Below, in pieces: positions 46,755-55,018 of a DNA stretch of 64,000 nucleotides. The stretch covers positions 1 through 64,000 of the forward strand of contig NZ_WKEQ01000022.1 of NCBI RefSeq assembly GCF_021605415.1, in the 5' to 3' direction. The notes below the pieces were generated by a model, which was given only the letters and a program-made list of their open reading frames with translations, made no database searches and was not told where the DNA came from. This DNA comes from Pseudomonas syringae (lineage in GTDB: Bacteria > Pseudomonadota > Gammaproteobacteria > Pseudomonadales > Pseudomonadaceae). Within the stretch, counting starts at the first letter, position 1. Every line of letters starts with the position of its first letter. The translations under genes were made by a program, and so were the position numbers.

Positions 46755-48005
46755 ATGTTCAGACCTCTCTTCGTTTTTATCGGCACGCGTTATACCCGTG
46801 CCAAGCGTCGCAATCATTTTGTTTCATTCATTTCCCTGACCTCGATGATCGGGCTCGCCCTTGGCGTGGTCGTGATGATCGTCGTGCTGTCGGTGATGAA
46901 TGGCTTCGATCATGAGATGCGCACGCGCGTGCTGGGCATGGTGCCCCACGCGACCATTGAATCCGGCGAAGCCATCAGCGACTGGCAGAGCCTGGCCGAC
47001 AAGGTCAGGCAGAACCCGCAAGTGACGGCCGTGGCGCCGTTCACCCAGATGCAGGGTTTGCTGACCAACAATGGCCAAGTGTCCAAGGTGCTGCTCAATG
47101 CCGTCGATCCGGCGCTTGAGCGCAACGTGTCGATCATTGACCGCTTCATGCAACAGGGCAAACTCGACGACCTGACCCCTGGAAGCTTCGGCATCGTCAT
47201 CGGCGACAAGGCTGCGACCAAGCTTGGCGTAACCCTCGGTGACAAAATCACTTTCGTGGCGCCGGAGGTCAGCGTGACCCCGGCCGGGATGTTCCCACGC
47301 ATGAAACGCTTCACCGTGGTCGGCATCTTCCACGTTGGCGCCGGTGAGCTGGACGGTTATCTGGGCATCACCAACCTGCAGGATCTGGCGAAGATGCGCC
47401 GCTGGAAACCCGATCAGGTGCAGGGCATTCGCCTGAAATTCGACGACTTGTTCCAGGCGCCGCGCGTTGCCTGGAACATCGCCCAGCAACTGGGTGAAAA
47501 CCATTATTACGCCCGCGACTGGACCCGCACCCACGGCAATCTGTATCAGGCGATCCGCATGGAAAAAGCCATGATCGGCCTGTTGTTGCTGCTGATCGTT
47601 GCTGTGGCGGCGTTCAACATCATTTCCACGCTGGTGATGGTGGTAAATGACAAGAAGGGCGATATCGCGATTCTGCGTACCCTCGGCGCGACGCCTGGCA
47701 CCATCATGAGAACGTTTATGGTGCAAGGCACGGTCATCGGGATCGTCGGCACGGCTATCGGTGCCGTGGTCGGGATTTTCGCGGCGCTCAATGTCAGTGC
47801 TGCGATCTCGGCACTTGAAGGCCTTATCGGCCATAAATTCCTTAACGCCGACGTGTATTTCATCGATTACCTGCCGTCGCAGGTGCAGAGCCAGGATGTC
47901 GTCATGGTCTGCTCCGCCGCGTTGATCCTGAGTTTCCTCGCCACCCTGTATCCAGCCTGGCGTGCCGCGCGCACCCAGCCGGCGGAGGCGCTACGTTATG
48001 AGTGA
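46755..48005 (+). CDS. lolC: Lipoprotein-releasing ABC transporter, permease LolC
   Basis: 416 residues with the LolC/E architecture: one membrane helix near residue 25-50 (SMIGLALGVVVMIVVLSVM), a large periplasmic domain, and three C-terminal helices (IGLLLLLIVAVAAFNII, VIGIVGTAIGAVVGIFAALN and the last near 380-400). With LolD and LolE it extracts mature lipoproteins from the inner membrane and hands them to LolA. The naming C versus E follows gene order. Its first 50 codons are close to identical with those of lolE. Confidence 0.93.
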   Translation: MFRPLFVFIGTRYTRAKRRNHFVSFISLTSMIGLALGVVVMIVVLSVMNGFDHEMRTRVLGMVPHATIESGEAISDWQSLADKVRQNPQVTAVAPFTQMQGLLTNNGQVSKVLLNAVDPALERNVSIIDRFMQQGKLDDLTPGSFGIVIGDKAATKLGVTLGDKITFVAPEVSVTPAGMFPRMKRFTVVGIFHVGAGELDGYLGITNLQDLAKMRRWKPDQVQGIRLKFDDLFQAPRVAWNIAQQLGENHYYARDWTRTHGNLYQAIRMEKAMIGLLLLLIVAVAAFNIISTLVMVVNDKKGDIAILRTLGATPGTIMRTFMVQGTVIGIVGTAIGAVVGIFAALNVSAAISALEGLIGHKFLNADVYFIDYLPSQVQSQDVVMVCSAALILSFLATLYPAWRAARTQPAEALRYE

Positions 48006-48012
48006 GTCGGGC

Positions 48013-48696
48013 ATGAGTGAAAAAGCAATCTTGAGCTGCCGCAATCTGGGCAAATCCTACGAGGAAGGCCCGGAGTCGGTTGAAGTATTGGCCGGTCTGC
48101 AACTGGAGCTTCATCCGGGTGAGCGCGTGGCGATTGTCGGCAAGTCCGGCTCGGGCAAAAGTACCTTGCTCAACATGCTCGGTGGCCTGGACACGCCGAC
48201 CACGGGCAGTGTCTGGCTCGACGGCGAAGAACTATCGGCTTTGAGTGAGAAGAAGCGCGGCCTGTTGCGCAATCGTGCGCTCGGTTTCGTTTACCAGTTC
48301 CACCATTTGCTGCCGGAATTCACCGCGCTGGAAAACGTCTGCATGCCGCTGCTGATCGGCAAGACCGCGATCCCTGAAGCCCGTCAGCGCGCGACGGCAT
48401 TGCTGGAGCGGGTAGGGCTGGGCCATCGACTGGAACACAAACCGGCCGAGCTCTCCGGCGGTGAGCGTCAGCGCGTGGCAATTGCCCGTGCCCTGGTGAA
48501 CAACCCGGGCCTGGTGATGCTCGACGAGCCGACTGGCAACCTCGACTCCCATACGGCCGAAGGCATTCAGGACTTGATGCTGGAACTCAGCACCTCGATG
48601 CGCACCGCGTTCCTGGTGGTGACCCACGACATGAATCTCGCTCGCCAGATGGATCGCGTCCTGCAATTGCAGGAAGGTTGCCTCACGCCCATCTGA
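48013..48696 (+). CDS. lolD: Lipoprotein-releasing ABC transporter, ATPase LolD
   Basis: 227 residues, the usual length. Walker A GKSGSGKSTLLNMLGGLD near 43, the LolD motif FVYQFHHLLPEFTALENV near 92, signature LSGGERQRVAIARAL near 145 and Walker B LVMLDEPTGNLD are all seen. It powers the LolC/LolE permease pair. An ATG at 47998 overlaps the lolC stop and has GGAGG 9 bases upstream; it would add five residues. I keep 48013 because MSEKAILSCRNLGK matches the family N-terminus. Confidence 0.95.
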   Translation: MSEKAILSCRNLGKSYEEGPESVEVLAGLQLELHPGERVAIVGKSGSGKSTLLNMLGGLDTPTTGSVWLDGEELSALSEKKRGLLRNRALGFVYQFHHLLPEFTALENVCMPLLIGKTAIPEARQRATALLERVGLGHRLEHKPAELSGGERQRVAIARALVNNPGLVMLDEPTGNLDSHTAEGIQDLMLELSTSMRTAFLVVTHDMNLARQMDRVLQLQEGCLTPI

Positions 48697-48703
48697 TTGG
48701 CTG

Positions 48704-48743
48704 AAACCCGGCGTCTGAATAAGGCGTCGGGTCTTTTATTTTT
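48704..48743 (+). terminator. Possible weak terminator between lolD and lolE
   Basis: ACCCGGCG ... CGTCGGGT (one mismatch) with TCTTTTATTTTTTAC. As lolE belongs to the same complex it may be an attenuator rather than a full stop. Confidence 0.5.
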
Positions 48744-48758
48744 TACGGTGCCCAGCGA

Positions 48759-50003
48759 ATGTTCAGACCGTTATCGATCTTTATCGGCGCACGTTACACC
48801 CGTGCCAAGCGCCGCAATCGCTTCGTTTCATTCATTTCGATGACCTCGATGATCGGGCTCGCCCTTGGCGTGCTGGCGATGATCGTGGTGTTGTCAGTGA
48901 TGAACGGCTTCCAGCGCGAAATGAGCTCGCGCATTCTCGGCATGGTGCCCCATGCGACCATCGTTGGCGTCAAGCCGATCGACGACTGGCAGCCAGTAGC
49001 CGCCGCCGCCCTGAAAAATCCGGAGGTCACTGCCGCCGTACCGTTCACCGAGATGGAAGGCATGCTGTCCTACAAAGGCTTGATGCAGCCGATCCAGATC
49101 AGCGGCGTCGATCCGGCCCAGGAAGGCAAAGTCTCGATTGTTGCCCAGCACATTGTTCAGGGCCGTCTCGACGACCTGAAACCGGGCGAATTCGGCGTGG
49201 TACTCGGAGAAATCACCGCGCGCCGGTTTCGTTTGAATGTCGGCGACAAGATCACCCTGATTGTGCCGGAAGTCAGCACTGCTCCAGGCGGCATCACGCC
49301 GCGCATGCAGCGGCTGAACGTGGTTGGCGTGTTCAAGGTCGGTGCCGAGCTGGACGGTTCCATGGGCCTGATCCATGTTGCCGATGCCGCGACCATGCAG
49401 CGCTGGGAACCGAATCAGGTACAGAGCGTGCGTCTGGCCGTGAAGGATTTGTACGCCGCGCCGAAAGTCTCGTCGGACATCGCCACGGGTCTGGGCGCAG
49501 CGTTCAAGGCGGATGACTGGACTCACACCCAGGGCAGCCTGTTCAGCGCGATGAAAATGGAAAAGACCATGATCGGTCTGCTGTTGTTGATGATCGTCGC
49601 GGTGGCGGCGTTCAACATCATTGCGACACTGATTATGGTGGTGAACGATAAAGGCGCCGACATTGCGATTCTGCGCACCATCGGTGCCACGCCCCGGCAG
49701 ATCATGGCCATCTTCATGGTACAGGGCACGGTGATCGGGATTGTCGGGACGCTGATCGGCGGCGTCCTCGGGGTAATTGCGGCGCTCAACGTCAGTGAGC
49801 TGGTGGGTTGGCTGGAGCGGGTTTCCGGGCAACATATCTTCAGTTCCGACGTATATTTCGTCAGCAACCTGCCGTCCGAGTTGCAGGGCGGCGATGTGCT
49901 GCTCATTTGCTCGGCGGGTTTCATCCTGAGCTTCCTGGCCACGCTGTATCCGGCGTATCGGGCGGCGAAGATTGAACCCGCGCATGCGTTGAGGTATTCG
50001 TAA
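48759..50003 (+). CDS. lolE: Lipoprotein-releasing ABC transporter, permease LolE
   Basis: 414 residues, the second permease, parallel to LolC in every segment: N-terminal helix SMIGLALGVLAMIVVLSVM, a periplasmic domain and three C-terminal helices (IGLLLLMIVAVAAFNII and following). The order lolC-lolD-lolE is the gamma-proteobacterial heteromeric system. The sequence near the start and in the C-terminal helices is almost the same as in lolC, at DNA level too, while the periplasmic domains differ. Confidence 0.93.
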   Translation: MFRPLSIFIGARYTRAKRRNRFVSFISMTSMIGLALGVLAMIVVLSVMNGFQREMSSRILGMVPHATIVGVKPIDDWQPVAAAALKNPEVTAAVPFTEMEGMLSYKGLMQPIQISGVDPAQEGKVSIVAQHIVQGRLDDLKPGEFGVVLGEITARRFRLNVGDKITLIVPEVSTAPGGITPRMQRLNVVGVFKVGAELDGSMGLIHVADAATMQRWEPNQVQSVRLAVKDLYAAPKVSSDIATGLGAAFKADDWTHTQGSLFSAMKMEKTMIGLLLLMIVAVAAFNIIATLIMVVNDKGADIAILRTIGATPRQIMAIFMVQGTVIGIVGTLIGGVLGVIAALNVSELVGWLERVSGQHIFSSDVYFVSNLPSELQGGDVLLICSAGFILSFLATLYPAYRAAKIEPAHALRYS

Positions 50004-50013
50004 GCCTTCCCCG

Positions 50014-50083
50014 GCGTTTTCGCGAGCAAACTCGGCTCCTACAGATTATCTTCGTAGGAGCCGAGCTCGCTCGCGAAGGCGTC
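50014..50083. repeat. Inverted REP-like doublet
   Basis: GCGTTTTCGCGAGC ... CGGCTCCTAC and GTAGGAGCCG ... GCTCGCGAAGGCGT, complementary arms around AGATTATCTTC. Second copy of the element at 41207-41273. Confidence 0.8.
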
Positions 50084-50114
50084 AGACCTACCCACCCCGA
50101 TTTGGAGTACGACG

Positions 50115-50648
50115 ATGTTTTTACGCAACCGACTGGCTCTGGCCACCTGTTTGCTGGCATTGAGCTCGCCGCTGTGGGCGGCGACCGGGCATCACTTCGA
50201 GTTCGGTCAGGCCGCGCCAGCCGCCAAGGCAACCCGTAGCATCGAAGTGGTCATGGGCGACATGTCGTTCGATCCGAAGACCATTGAAGTCAAATCCGGT
50301 GAGACCGTTCGCTTTGTGTTGGTGAATAAAGGTCAGTTGCTGCACGAGTTCAACCTCGGCGATGCGGCGATGCATGCCCGGCACCAGCAGGAAATGTTGC
50401 AGATGCAGCAAAGCGGCATGCTTACGCCTACCGGCATCAAAGACATGTCCCACGACATGGCGGGCATGGATCACGGGGCCATGGGCCATGGCATGAAGCA
50501 CGATGACCCCAACAGCGTGTTGGTCGAGCCGGGAAAGACAGCCGAGCTGACCTGGACGTTCAGCAAGCCCACTAGCCTTGAATTTGCCTGCAATATTCCA
50601 GGCCACTATCAGGCGGGAATGGTCGGCAAACTGACAGTCAGTCAGTAA
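50115..50648 (+). CDS. Periplasmic cupredoxin with a histidine/methionine-rich insert
   Basis: 177 residues with a signal peptide ending SSPLWA. The cupredoxin fold is seen in VVMGDMSFDPKTIEVKSGETVRFVLVNKG, LLHEFNLG, and EFACNIPGHYQAGMVG; the type-1 copper ligands would be His (LHEF), Cys, His and Met of the last two motifs. An insert (residues about 90-130) rich in Met and His, MSHDMAGMDHGAMGHGMKHD, separates the first histidine from the rest and looks like an additional copper-binding loop. Similar proteins serve copper tolerance, but no cop genes are close. Confidence 0.82.
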   Translation: MFLRNRLALATCLLALSSPLWAATGHHFEFGQAAPAAKATRSIEVVMGDMSFDPKTIEVKSGETVRFVLVNKGQLLHEFNLGDAAMHARHQQEMLQMQQSGMLTPTGIKDMSHDMAGMDHGAMGHGMKHDDPNSVLVEPGKTAELTWTFSKPTSLEFACNIPGHYQAGMVGKLTVSQ

Positions 50649-50709
50649 GCACTCAAAGGCGGGCGCAAAGGCTGATAGAATCCGCTGATTCTTCAGTCAG
50701 GTTTCCGCC

Positions 50710-51540
50710 ATGCATCCCGCAGCCGAACATTCGCCGCTGGGCAAATCCAGCGAATACATTTCCACTTACACGCCGTCGTTGTTGTTCCCGATTCCGCGCA
50801 CCGCAAAATGGGCCGAACTGGGCCTGACGGCGGAAACCCTGCCGTACAAAGGTGTGGATTTCTGGAACTGCTTCGAGCTGTCGTGGTTGCTGCCGTCGGG
50901 CAAACCCGTGGTGGCGATCGGCGAGTTCAGCATTCCGGCGGATTCGCCGAATATCATTGAGTCCAAGTCGTTCAAGCTGTACCTGAACTCGTTGAACCAG
51001 ACGCCGTTTGCCGACGTTTCCAGCCTGGAAACCACGCTGGTCAAGGATCTTTCCGCCGCTGCCGGCAAGCCTGTCGGTGTCCGTGTGCGGAGTCTGGAAG
51101 AAGTTGAGGCTCAAGGCATCGTTGCCTTACCGGGCATTTGCGTCGATGAACTGGATATCAGTGTCAGCAACTACGCGCATCCGCGTCCGGAGCTGCTGCG
51201 TTGCGACGATTCGCAAATCGTCGAAGAAAGCCTTTACAGCCATCTCCTCAAATCCAACTGCCCGGTGACCAGCCAGCCGGACTGGGGCAGCGTGGTGGTG
51301 CAATACCGTGGGGCGGCGCTGGATCATGCGAGTTTTCTGGAGTACATCGTCAGCTTCCGCCAGCACTCGGACTTTCACGAACAGTGTGTCGAGCGGATCT
51401 TCCTCGATCTGCAACGGTTGTTGAAACCGGAGAGGTTGACGGTGTTTGCGCGGTATGTGCGTCGGGGCGGGCTGGATATCAATCCGTATCGCAGCACGGA
51501 GAGCGGGCAGTTGCCGAACCATCGCCTGGTTCGTCAGTAA
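50710..51540 (+). CDS. queF: NADPH-dependent 7-cyano-7-deazaguanine reductase
   Basis: 276 residues, the bimodular long (YqcD/QueF type II) form. QueF reduces preQ0 to preQ1 on the path to queuosine in tRNA. The catalytic cysteine lies in LKSNCPVTSQPDWGSV near 184-190 and the substrate-binding ESKSFKLYLNS motif in the N-terminal T-fold near 80. The N-terminal ATG is preceded by CAGGTTTCCGCC. No other queuosine genes adjoin. Confidence 0.94.
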   Translation: MHPAAEHSPLGKSSEYISTYTPSLLFPIPRTAKWAELGLTAETLPYKGVDFWNCFELSWLLPSGKPVVAIGEFSIPADSPNIIESKSFKLYLNSLNQTPFADVSSLETTLVKDLSAAAGKPVGVRVRSLEEVEAQGIVALPGICVDELDISVSNYAHPRPELLRCDDSQIVEESLYSHLLKSNCPVTSQPDWGSVVVQYRGAALDHASFLEYIVSFRQHSDFHEQCVERIFLDLQRLLKPERLTVFARYVRRGGLDINPYRSTESGQLPNHRLVRQ

Positions 51541-51541
51541 G

Positions 51542-51621
51542 CAAAAGAGCGCAGCCGGCGGCAGTTCCTGCATCAGGAATACGTTCCCCCCGTAGGAACT
51601 GCCTCGGGCTGCGATCTTTTG
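51542..51621. repeat. Imperfect inverted repeat
   Basis: CAAAAGAGCGCAGCC...GGCAGTTCCTG and TAGGAACTGCC...GGCTGCGATCTTTTG pair with few mismatches around about 20 bases. The GGCTGCGATCTTTTG arm is shared with the repeat at 10806-10880. It may act as a terminator for convergent queF and the DUF4404 gene. Confidence 0.7.
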
Positions 51622-51639
51622 CGTTTGATATTTTTTGAA

Positions 51640-51903
51640 TCAGATCCCCATGCTGCCCAACGCATTCACAATGTTGCGCAGCGTGCCGGCAATGGCCGGG
51701 TGATCGACTTCGAAGCGTTCAACCGCCAGGTTCACACCATCGGCAATGTTGGTGTCCGGCGTTGACTCCTCCAGTTTGATTTTGGATTCAATCTGCGCCA
51801 TGAGTTCGTGCAGGTTTTCACGCTCTGCTTCAGACAGTGGCGGATTCTGCTCCAGTTGCTCGCGCAGTGTATTGAGCTGTTGTTGCAGTTCGCGGGCGGG
51901 CAT
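51640..51903 (-). CDS. DUF4404 family protein
   Basis: 87 residues: a helical hairpin MPARELQQQLNTLREQLEQ followed by a second helix LSEAERENLHELMAQIESKI, and a C-terminal helix HPAIAGTLRNIVNALGSMGI. No signal peptide. This is the full length of the DUF4404 family, common in Pseudomonas and of unknown function. GGAAAAAACC lies before the start. Monocistronic. Confidence 0.8.
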   Translation of the reverse strand: MPARELQQQLNTLREQLEQNPPLSEAERENLHELMAQIESKIKLEESTPDTNIADGVNLAVERFEVDHPAIAGTLRNIVNALGSMGI

Positions 51904-52011
51904 GGTTTTTTCCTTTTATCGATAGGCACTGGCATAGACCGCAGCCGTACGCCAAAGGTCTGTGACTCACCTTTAGACTAATCCACTCTCGACGGATGTG
52001 CATGATCCCGA

Positions 52012-52632
52012 TCAGGGCTTTTCGCCTTTGAGTCGGCGCAGGCTGATGTCGGCCAGACAGGTGTCAAGTTCGCCCAGATGGTCAATGACCGAATGCACGC
52101 CCAAGCCAAACAGCTGCACGGTGGCTTTGCCGCGCAGGTGCTCCCGTTCCTGTTGACTCAGGGCCTGCCACTCCCCGGGCGCCAATCCGCACAGTGAGCC
52201 GCAGGACGCCAGGCCAATGGTCCACAGACCGGCGTTCAAGCCCGATTGCAGCAGACGCGGTTCGCCACTGACCAGCACGCAGCCATCGAGTCGGTCGACA
52301 TTCAACGCCATCAATGTTTGCCAACAGGCGTTCGGAGCGGGCCACGGAATGATTGTTGCCGGATATTGCGACGGCTTGATCCATTCCGGCAGCGAGGCGG
52401 CGAGCGGCCGACTCAATGCCACAGGAAGCTCATCGAGCCAGGCACACGGGATTCCCTGGCGTTGCAAGCTGTTCAGGCTTTCCAGAGCGCCGGGCGTGGA
52501 CTCGGCATGTTCTGCAACGACCGTGCGCTGATTGCGTGCTCGAGCACCGAAATCCACCAGGCAGCCACTCAAACCGAACAGAACGGCAGTCAGGCTGGGG
52601 GCGGCTATTGGCAAGGCATCGGCATTCGGCAT
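52012..52632 (-). CDS. HAD/phosphonatase-like protein with degenerate active site
   Basis: 206 residues resembling the HAD-type phosphonoacetaldehyde hydrolase. The position of motif I reads AVLFGLSGCLVDFGA, where the family has D-x-A-G-T-x-x-D-x-G; the nucleophilic aspartate is replaced by glycine, while the later aspartate and the frame around it are kept. Motif II serine/threonine may be in CVLVSGEPRLL. The substrate Schiff-base lysine loop is missing. The protein is therefore probably not an active phosphatase and could be regulatory or decaying. No phn genes are near. The assignment rests on the motif I surroundings. Confidence 0.65.
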   Translation of the reverse strand: MPNADALPIAAPSLTAVLFGLSGCLVDFGARARNQRTVVAEHAESTPGALESLNSLQRQGIPCAWLDELPVALSRPLAASLPEWIKPSQYPATIIPWPAPNACWQTLMALNVDRLDGCVLVSGEPRLLQSGLNAGLWTIGLASCGSLCGLAPGEWQALSQQEREHLRGKATVQLFGLGVHSVIDHLGELDTCLADISLRRLKGEKP

Positions 52633-52828
52633 GGAAACGTCCCTGAAATAGCGTCGAGGCTAAAGGAGGGCGGTGACAGTTGCATGACCGTGTGATGAAA
52701 GTGGTTGTAGGAAGAATCCTGTCGCGACTGCAAGCAGAAACTGCCTAAAACGCCATTTCCGAATTATACTAGCGCCCTTATCGGCGGGGCTGCATTGCCC
52801 GCGCCAGTACAATCCAAGGAGTTTTTCT

Positions 52829-53518
52829 ATGCGCTGGAGCAACCCTCTCGCTCAGCTTTGTGTATGTGCCAGCGTGTTGCTGGTTCCGTTCGCTGCTCAG
52901 GCCGCGACGGAAGAAGACCCTTGGGAAAGCGTCAACCGTCCGATCTTCCAGTTCAACGACTTCGTCGATACGTATGCGCTGAAGCCACTCGCACAGGGCT
53001 ACGAATTCGTCACCCCGCAATTTGTGGAAGACGGCATTCACAACATGTTCCGCAACGTCGGTGACGTTACCAACCTGGCGAACAATATTCTTCAGGCCAA
53101 ACCGGCAGCGGCCGGTGTCGACACCGCACGCTTGATCTTCAATACCACGTTTGGCCTGCTCGGTTTCTTCGACGTCGGTACGCACATGGGCCTGCAACGC
53201 AGTGACGAAGATTTCGGCCAGACCCTCGGATACTGGGGTGTCGGCAGCGGTCCTTACGTGATGCTGCCTCTGTTGGGGCCAAGCACCGTGCGGGACGCGC
53301 CGTCTAAATATGTTGACGGCTACACCGGCCCTTATCGCTACATCAACGACGTGCCGGTGCGTAACTCGATCTTCGGCCTGAACATCGTCGATACCCGCGC
53401 CAGCCTGCTGTCGAGCGAAAAGCTGATCAGTGGCGATAAGTACACGTTCATACGTAATGCCTATTTGCAGAACCGCGAATTCAAAGTGAAGGACGGTCAG
53501 GTCGAAGACGATTTTTGA
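52829..53518 (+). CDS. mlaA: MlaA (VacJ) outer-membrane lipid asymmetry protein
   Basis: 229 residues. MlaA removes misplaced phospholipids from the outer leaflet and passes them to MlaC. The family core DPWESVNRPIFQFNDFVDTYALKPLA starts right after the signal peptide, followed by GIHNMFRNVGDVTNLANNILQ and FGQTLGYWGVGSGPYVMLPLLGPSTVRD. In E. coli it is a lipoprotein; here the signal ends PFAAQA-ATEED with no cysteine at the cleavage site, so signal peptidase I processing is expected. AAGGAG lies before the ATG. A terminator follows. Confidence 0.9.
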   Translation: MRWSNPLAQLCVCASVLLVPFAAQAATEEDPWESVNRPIFQFNDFVDTYALKPLAQGYEFVTPQFVEDGIHNMFRNVGDVTNLANNILQAKPAAAGVDTARLIFNTTFGLLGFFDVGTHMGLQRSDEDFGQTLGYWGVGSGPYVMLPLLGPSTVRDAPSKYVDGYTGPYRYINDVPVRNSIFGLNIVDTRASLLSSEKLISGDKYTFIRNAYLQNREFKVKDGQVEDDF

Positions 53519-53535
53519 TTTCGACGGATAGAACC

Positions 53536-53559
53536 GGCGGCCTCAGGGCCGCCTTTTTT
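53536..53559 (+). terminator. Terminator of mlaA
   Basis: GGCGGCC-TCAG-GGCCGCC followed by TTTTTT, 18 bases after the stop. Confidence 0.9.
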
Positions 53560-53836
53560 GTGGGCGCGATCCTTTCATTGAGTTACGGATGAAGGCTTTT
53601 TTATAACTCCCGGTAATTTGACATTTAAAGTCTTCAAGCGACCATCGGCACATGCTTGAAACGCCCTGCGGATGGGAGTACCGTCTGCGCCTTAGAAGGG
53701 CACCTCTGTGCAATCGCGTTTGGAGCAAATCGCCCAAAGCGCTGCAACAGAGAGGCTAGAAAGCGAATCCAGTAGTCTGCGCCGGGCCTTTAGCCCCGCC
53801 TGCTACGCCAACCTAATTCTGGCGCCGTTTGCCCAC
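53560..53836. other. Leader region of rssB
   Basis: No separate gene seen. A TTGACA at 53618-53623 has no matching -10 at 16-18 bases. An open frame in phase with rssB extends back to 53708, but those 43 codons are not conserved in the family as I know it. Confidence 0.4.
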
Positions 53837-55018
53837 ATGCCAAAAACCAGTGCCACGCTGCTGATAATCGATGATGACGAAGTAGTGCGCGCGAGCCTCG
53901 CGGCCTATTTGGAAGACAGTGGTTTCAGCGTCCTGCAGGCCGGAAACGGTCAGCAGGGTCTTGAGGTGTTCGAGCAAGACAAGCCCGATTTGGTCATCTG
54001 CGATCTGCGCATGCCACAGATGGGCGGTCTCGAACTCATCCGTCAGGTCACCGAACGGTCCCCGCAGACACCGGTGATCGTGGTCTCCGGCGCCGGCGTG
54101 ATGAACGACGCGGTCGAGGCCCTGCGCCTGGGCGCGGCGGACTACCTGATCAAGCCTCTCGAAGATCTGGCGGTGCTTGAGCACTCTGTGCGCCGGGCCC
54201 TGGATCGTGCGCGCCTGCTGCTGGAAAACCAGCGCTACCGCGAGAAGCTGGAAAAGGCCAACCGTGAACTCGAAGCCAGCCTGAACCTGCTGCAGGAAGA
54301 CCAGAACGCCGGTCGCCAGGTGCAGATGAACATGCTGCCGGTCAGTCCCTGGACGATCGACGAGTTCCAGTTTGCGCATCAAATCATCCCGTCGTTGTAC
54401 CTGTCGGGAGATTTTGTCGATTACTTCCGTGTCGATGATCGACGCGTTGCGTTTTACCTGGCGGATGTTTCGGGGCACGGCGCTTCTTCGGCTTTCGTGA
54501 CCGTGCTGCTGAAGTTCATGACTACACGGCTGCTGTTTGAATCCAAGCGCAACGGTACGTTGCCGGAATTCAAGCCTTCGGAAGTGCTCGGGCATATCAA
54601 CCGGGGGTTGATCAGTTGTAAGCTGGGCAAACACGTCACAATGGTCGGTGGTGTCATCGACGAGGAGACCGGTTTGTTGACCTATAGCATCGGCGGCCAT
54701 CTGCCGTTGCCTGTGTTGTACACGCCTGACAGTGTTCGTTACCTCGAAGGACGTGGTTTGCCGGTGGGCCTCTTCAATGAGGCCACCTATGAAGACCACG
54801 TGCTAGAGCTGCCGCAGACGTTCAGCCTGACGCTGATGTCTGATGGCATTCTGGATCTTTTGCCAGAACCCACACTCAAAGAGAAAGAAGCCGCTTTGCC
54901 GCAAAAGGTGAAGTTGGCGGGCGGCAGCCTGGATGGTCTGCGGCAGGTTTTTGGATTGGCCACGCTAGGGGAGATGCCGGATGATATCGCCCTGTTGGTG
55001 TTGAGCAGGAATCTTTAA
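53837..55018 (+). CDS. rssB: Response regulator with PP2C-type phosphatase output (RssB)
   Basis: 393 residues from the ATG at 53837, where the family begins KTSATLLIIDDDEVVRASL. The receiver domain (to about 120) has the acidic pocket DDD and phosphorylated aspartate in PDLVICDLRMP near 55, with the lysine in YLIKPLEDL near 105. A coiled-coil linker (residues 140-165) leads to a SpoIIE/PPM phosphatase domain with SGDFVDYF, YLADVSGHGASSAFV and the C-terminal SDGILD...DDIALLVL metal motifs. Such proteins dephosphorylate an anti-sigma antagonist; the STAS protein encoded next is the likely substrate. The link to RpoS control comes from the Pseudomonas name and is not visible here. Confidence 0.88.
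   Translation: MPKTSATLLIIDDDEVVRASLAAYLEDSGFSVLQAGNGQQGLEVFEQDKPDLVICDLRMPQMGGLELIRQVTERSPQTPVIVVSGAGVMNDAVEALRLGAADYLIKPLEDLAVLEHSVRRALDRARLLLENQRYREKLEKANRELEASLNLLQEDQNAGRQVQMNMLPVSPWTIDEFQFAHQIIPSLYLSGDFVDYFRVDDRRVAFYLADVSGHGASSAFVTVLLKFMTTRLLFESKRNGTLPEFKPSEVLGHINRGLISCKLGKHVTMVGGVIDEETGLLTYSIGGHLPLPVLYTPDSVRYLEGRGLPVGLFNEATYEDHVLELPQTFSLTLMSDGILDLLPEPTLKEKEAALPQKVKLAGGSLDGLRQVFGLATLGEMPDDIALLVLSRNL

Noticed and set aside
50649..50709. PreQ1 riboswitch in front of queF
   Set aside because: Only 61 bases lie between the genes and no preQ1 aptamer pattern could be seen.
53618..53646. rssB promoter at TTGACA
   Set aside because: No -10 hexamer at the proper distance.
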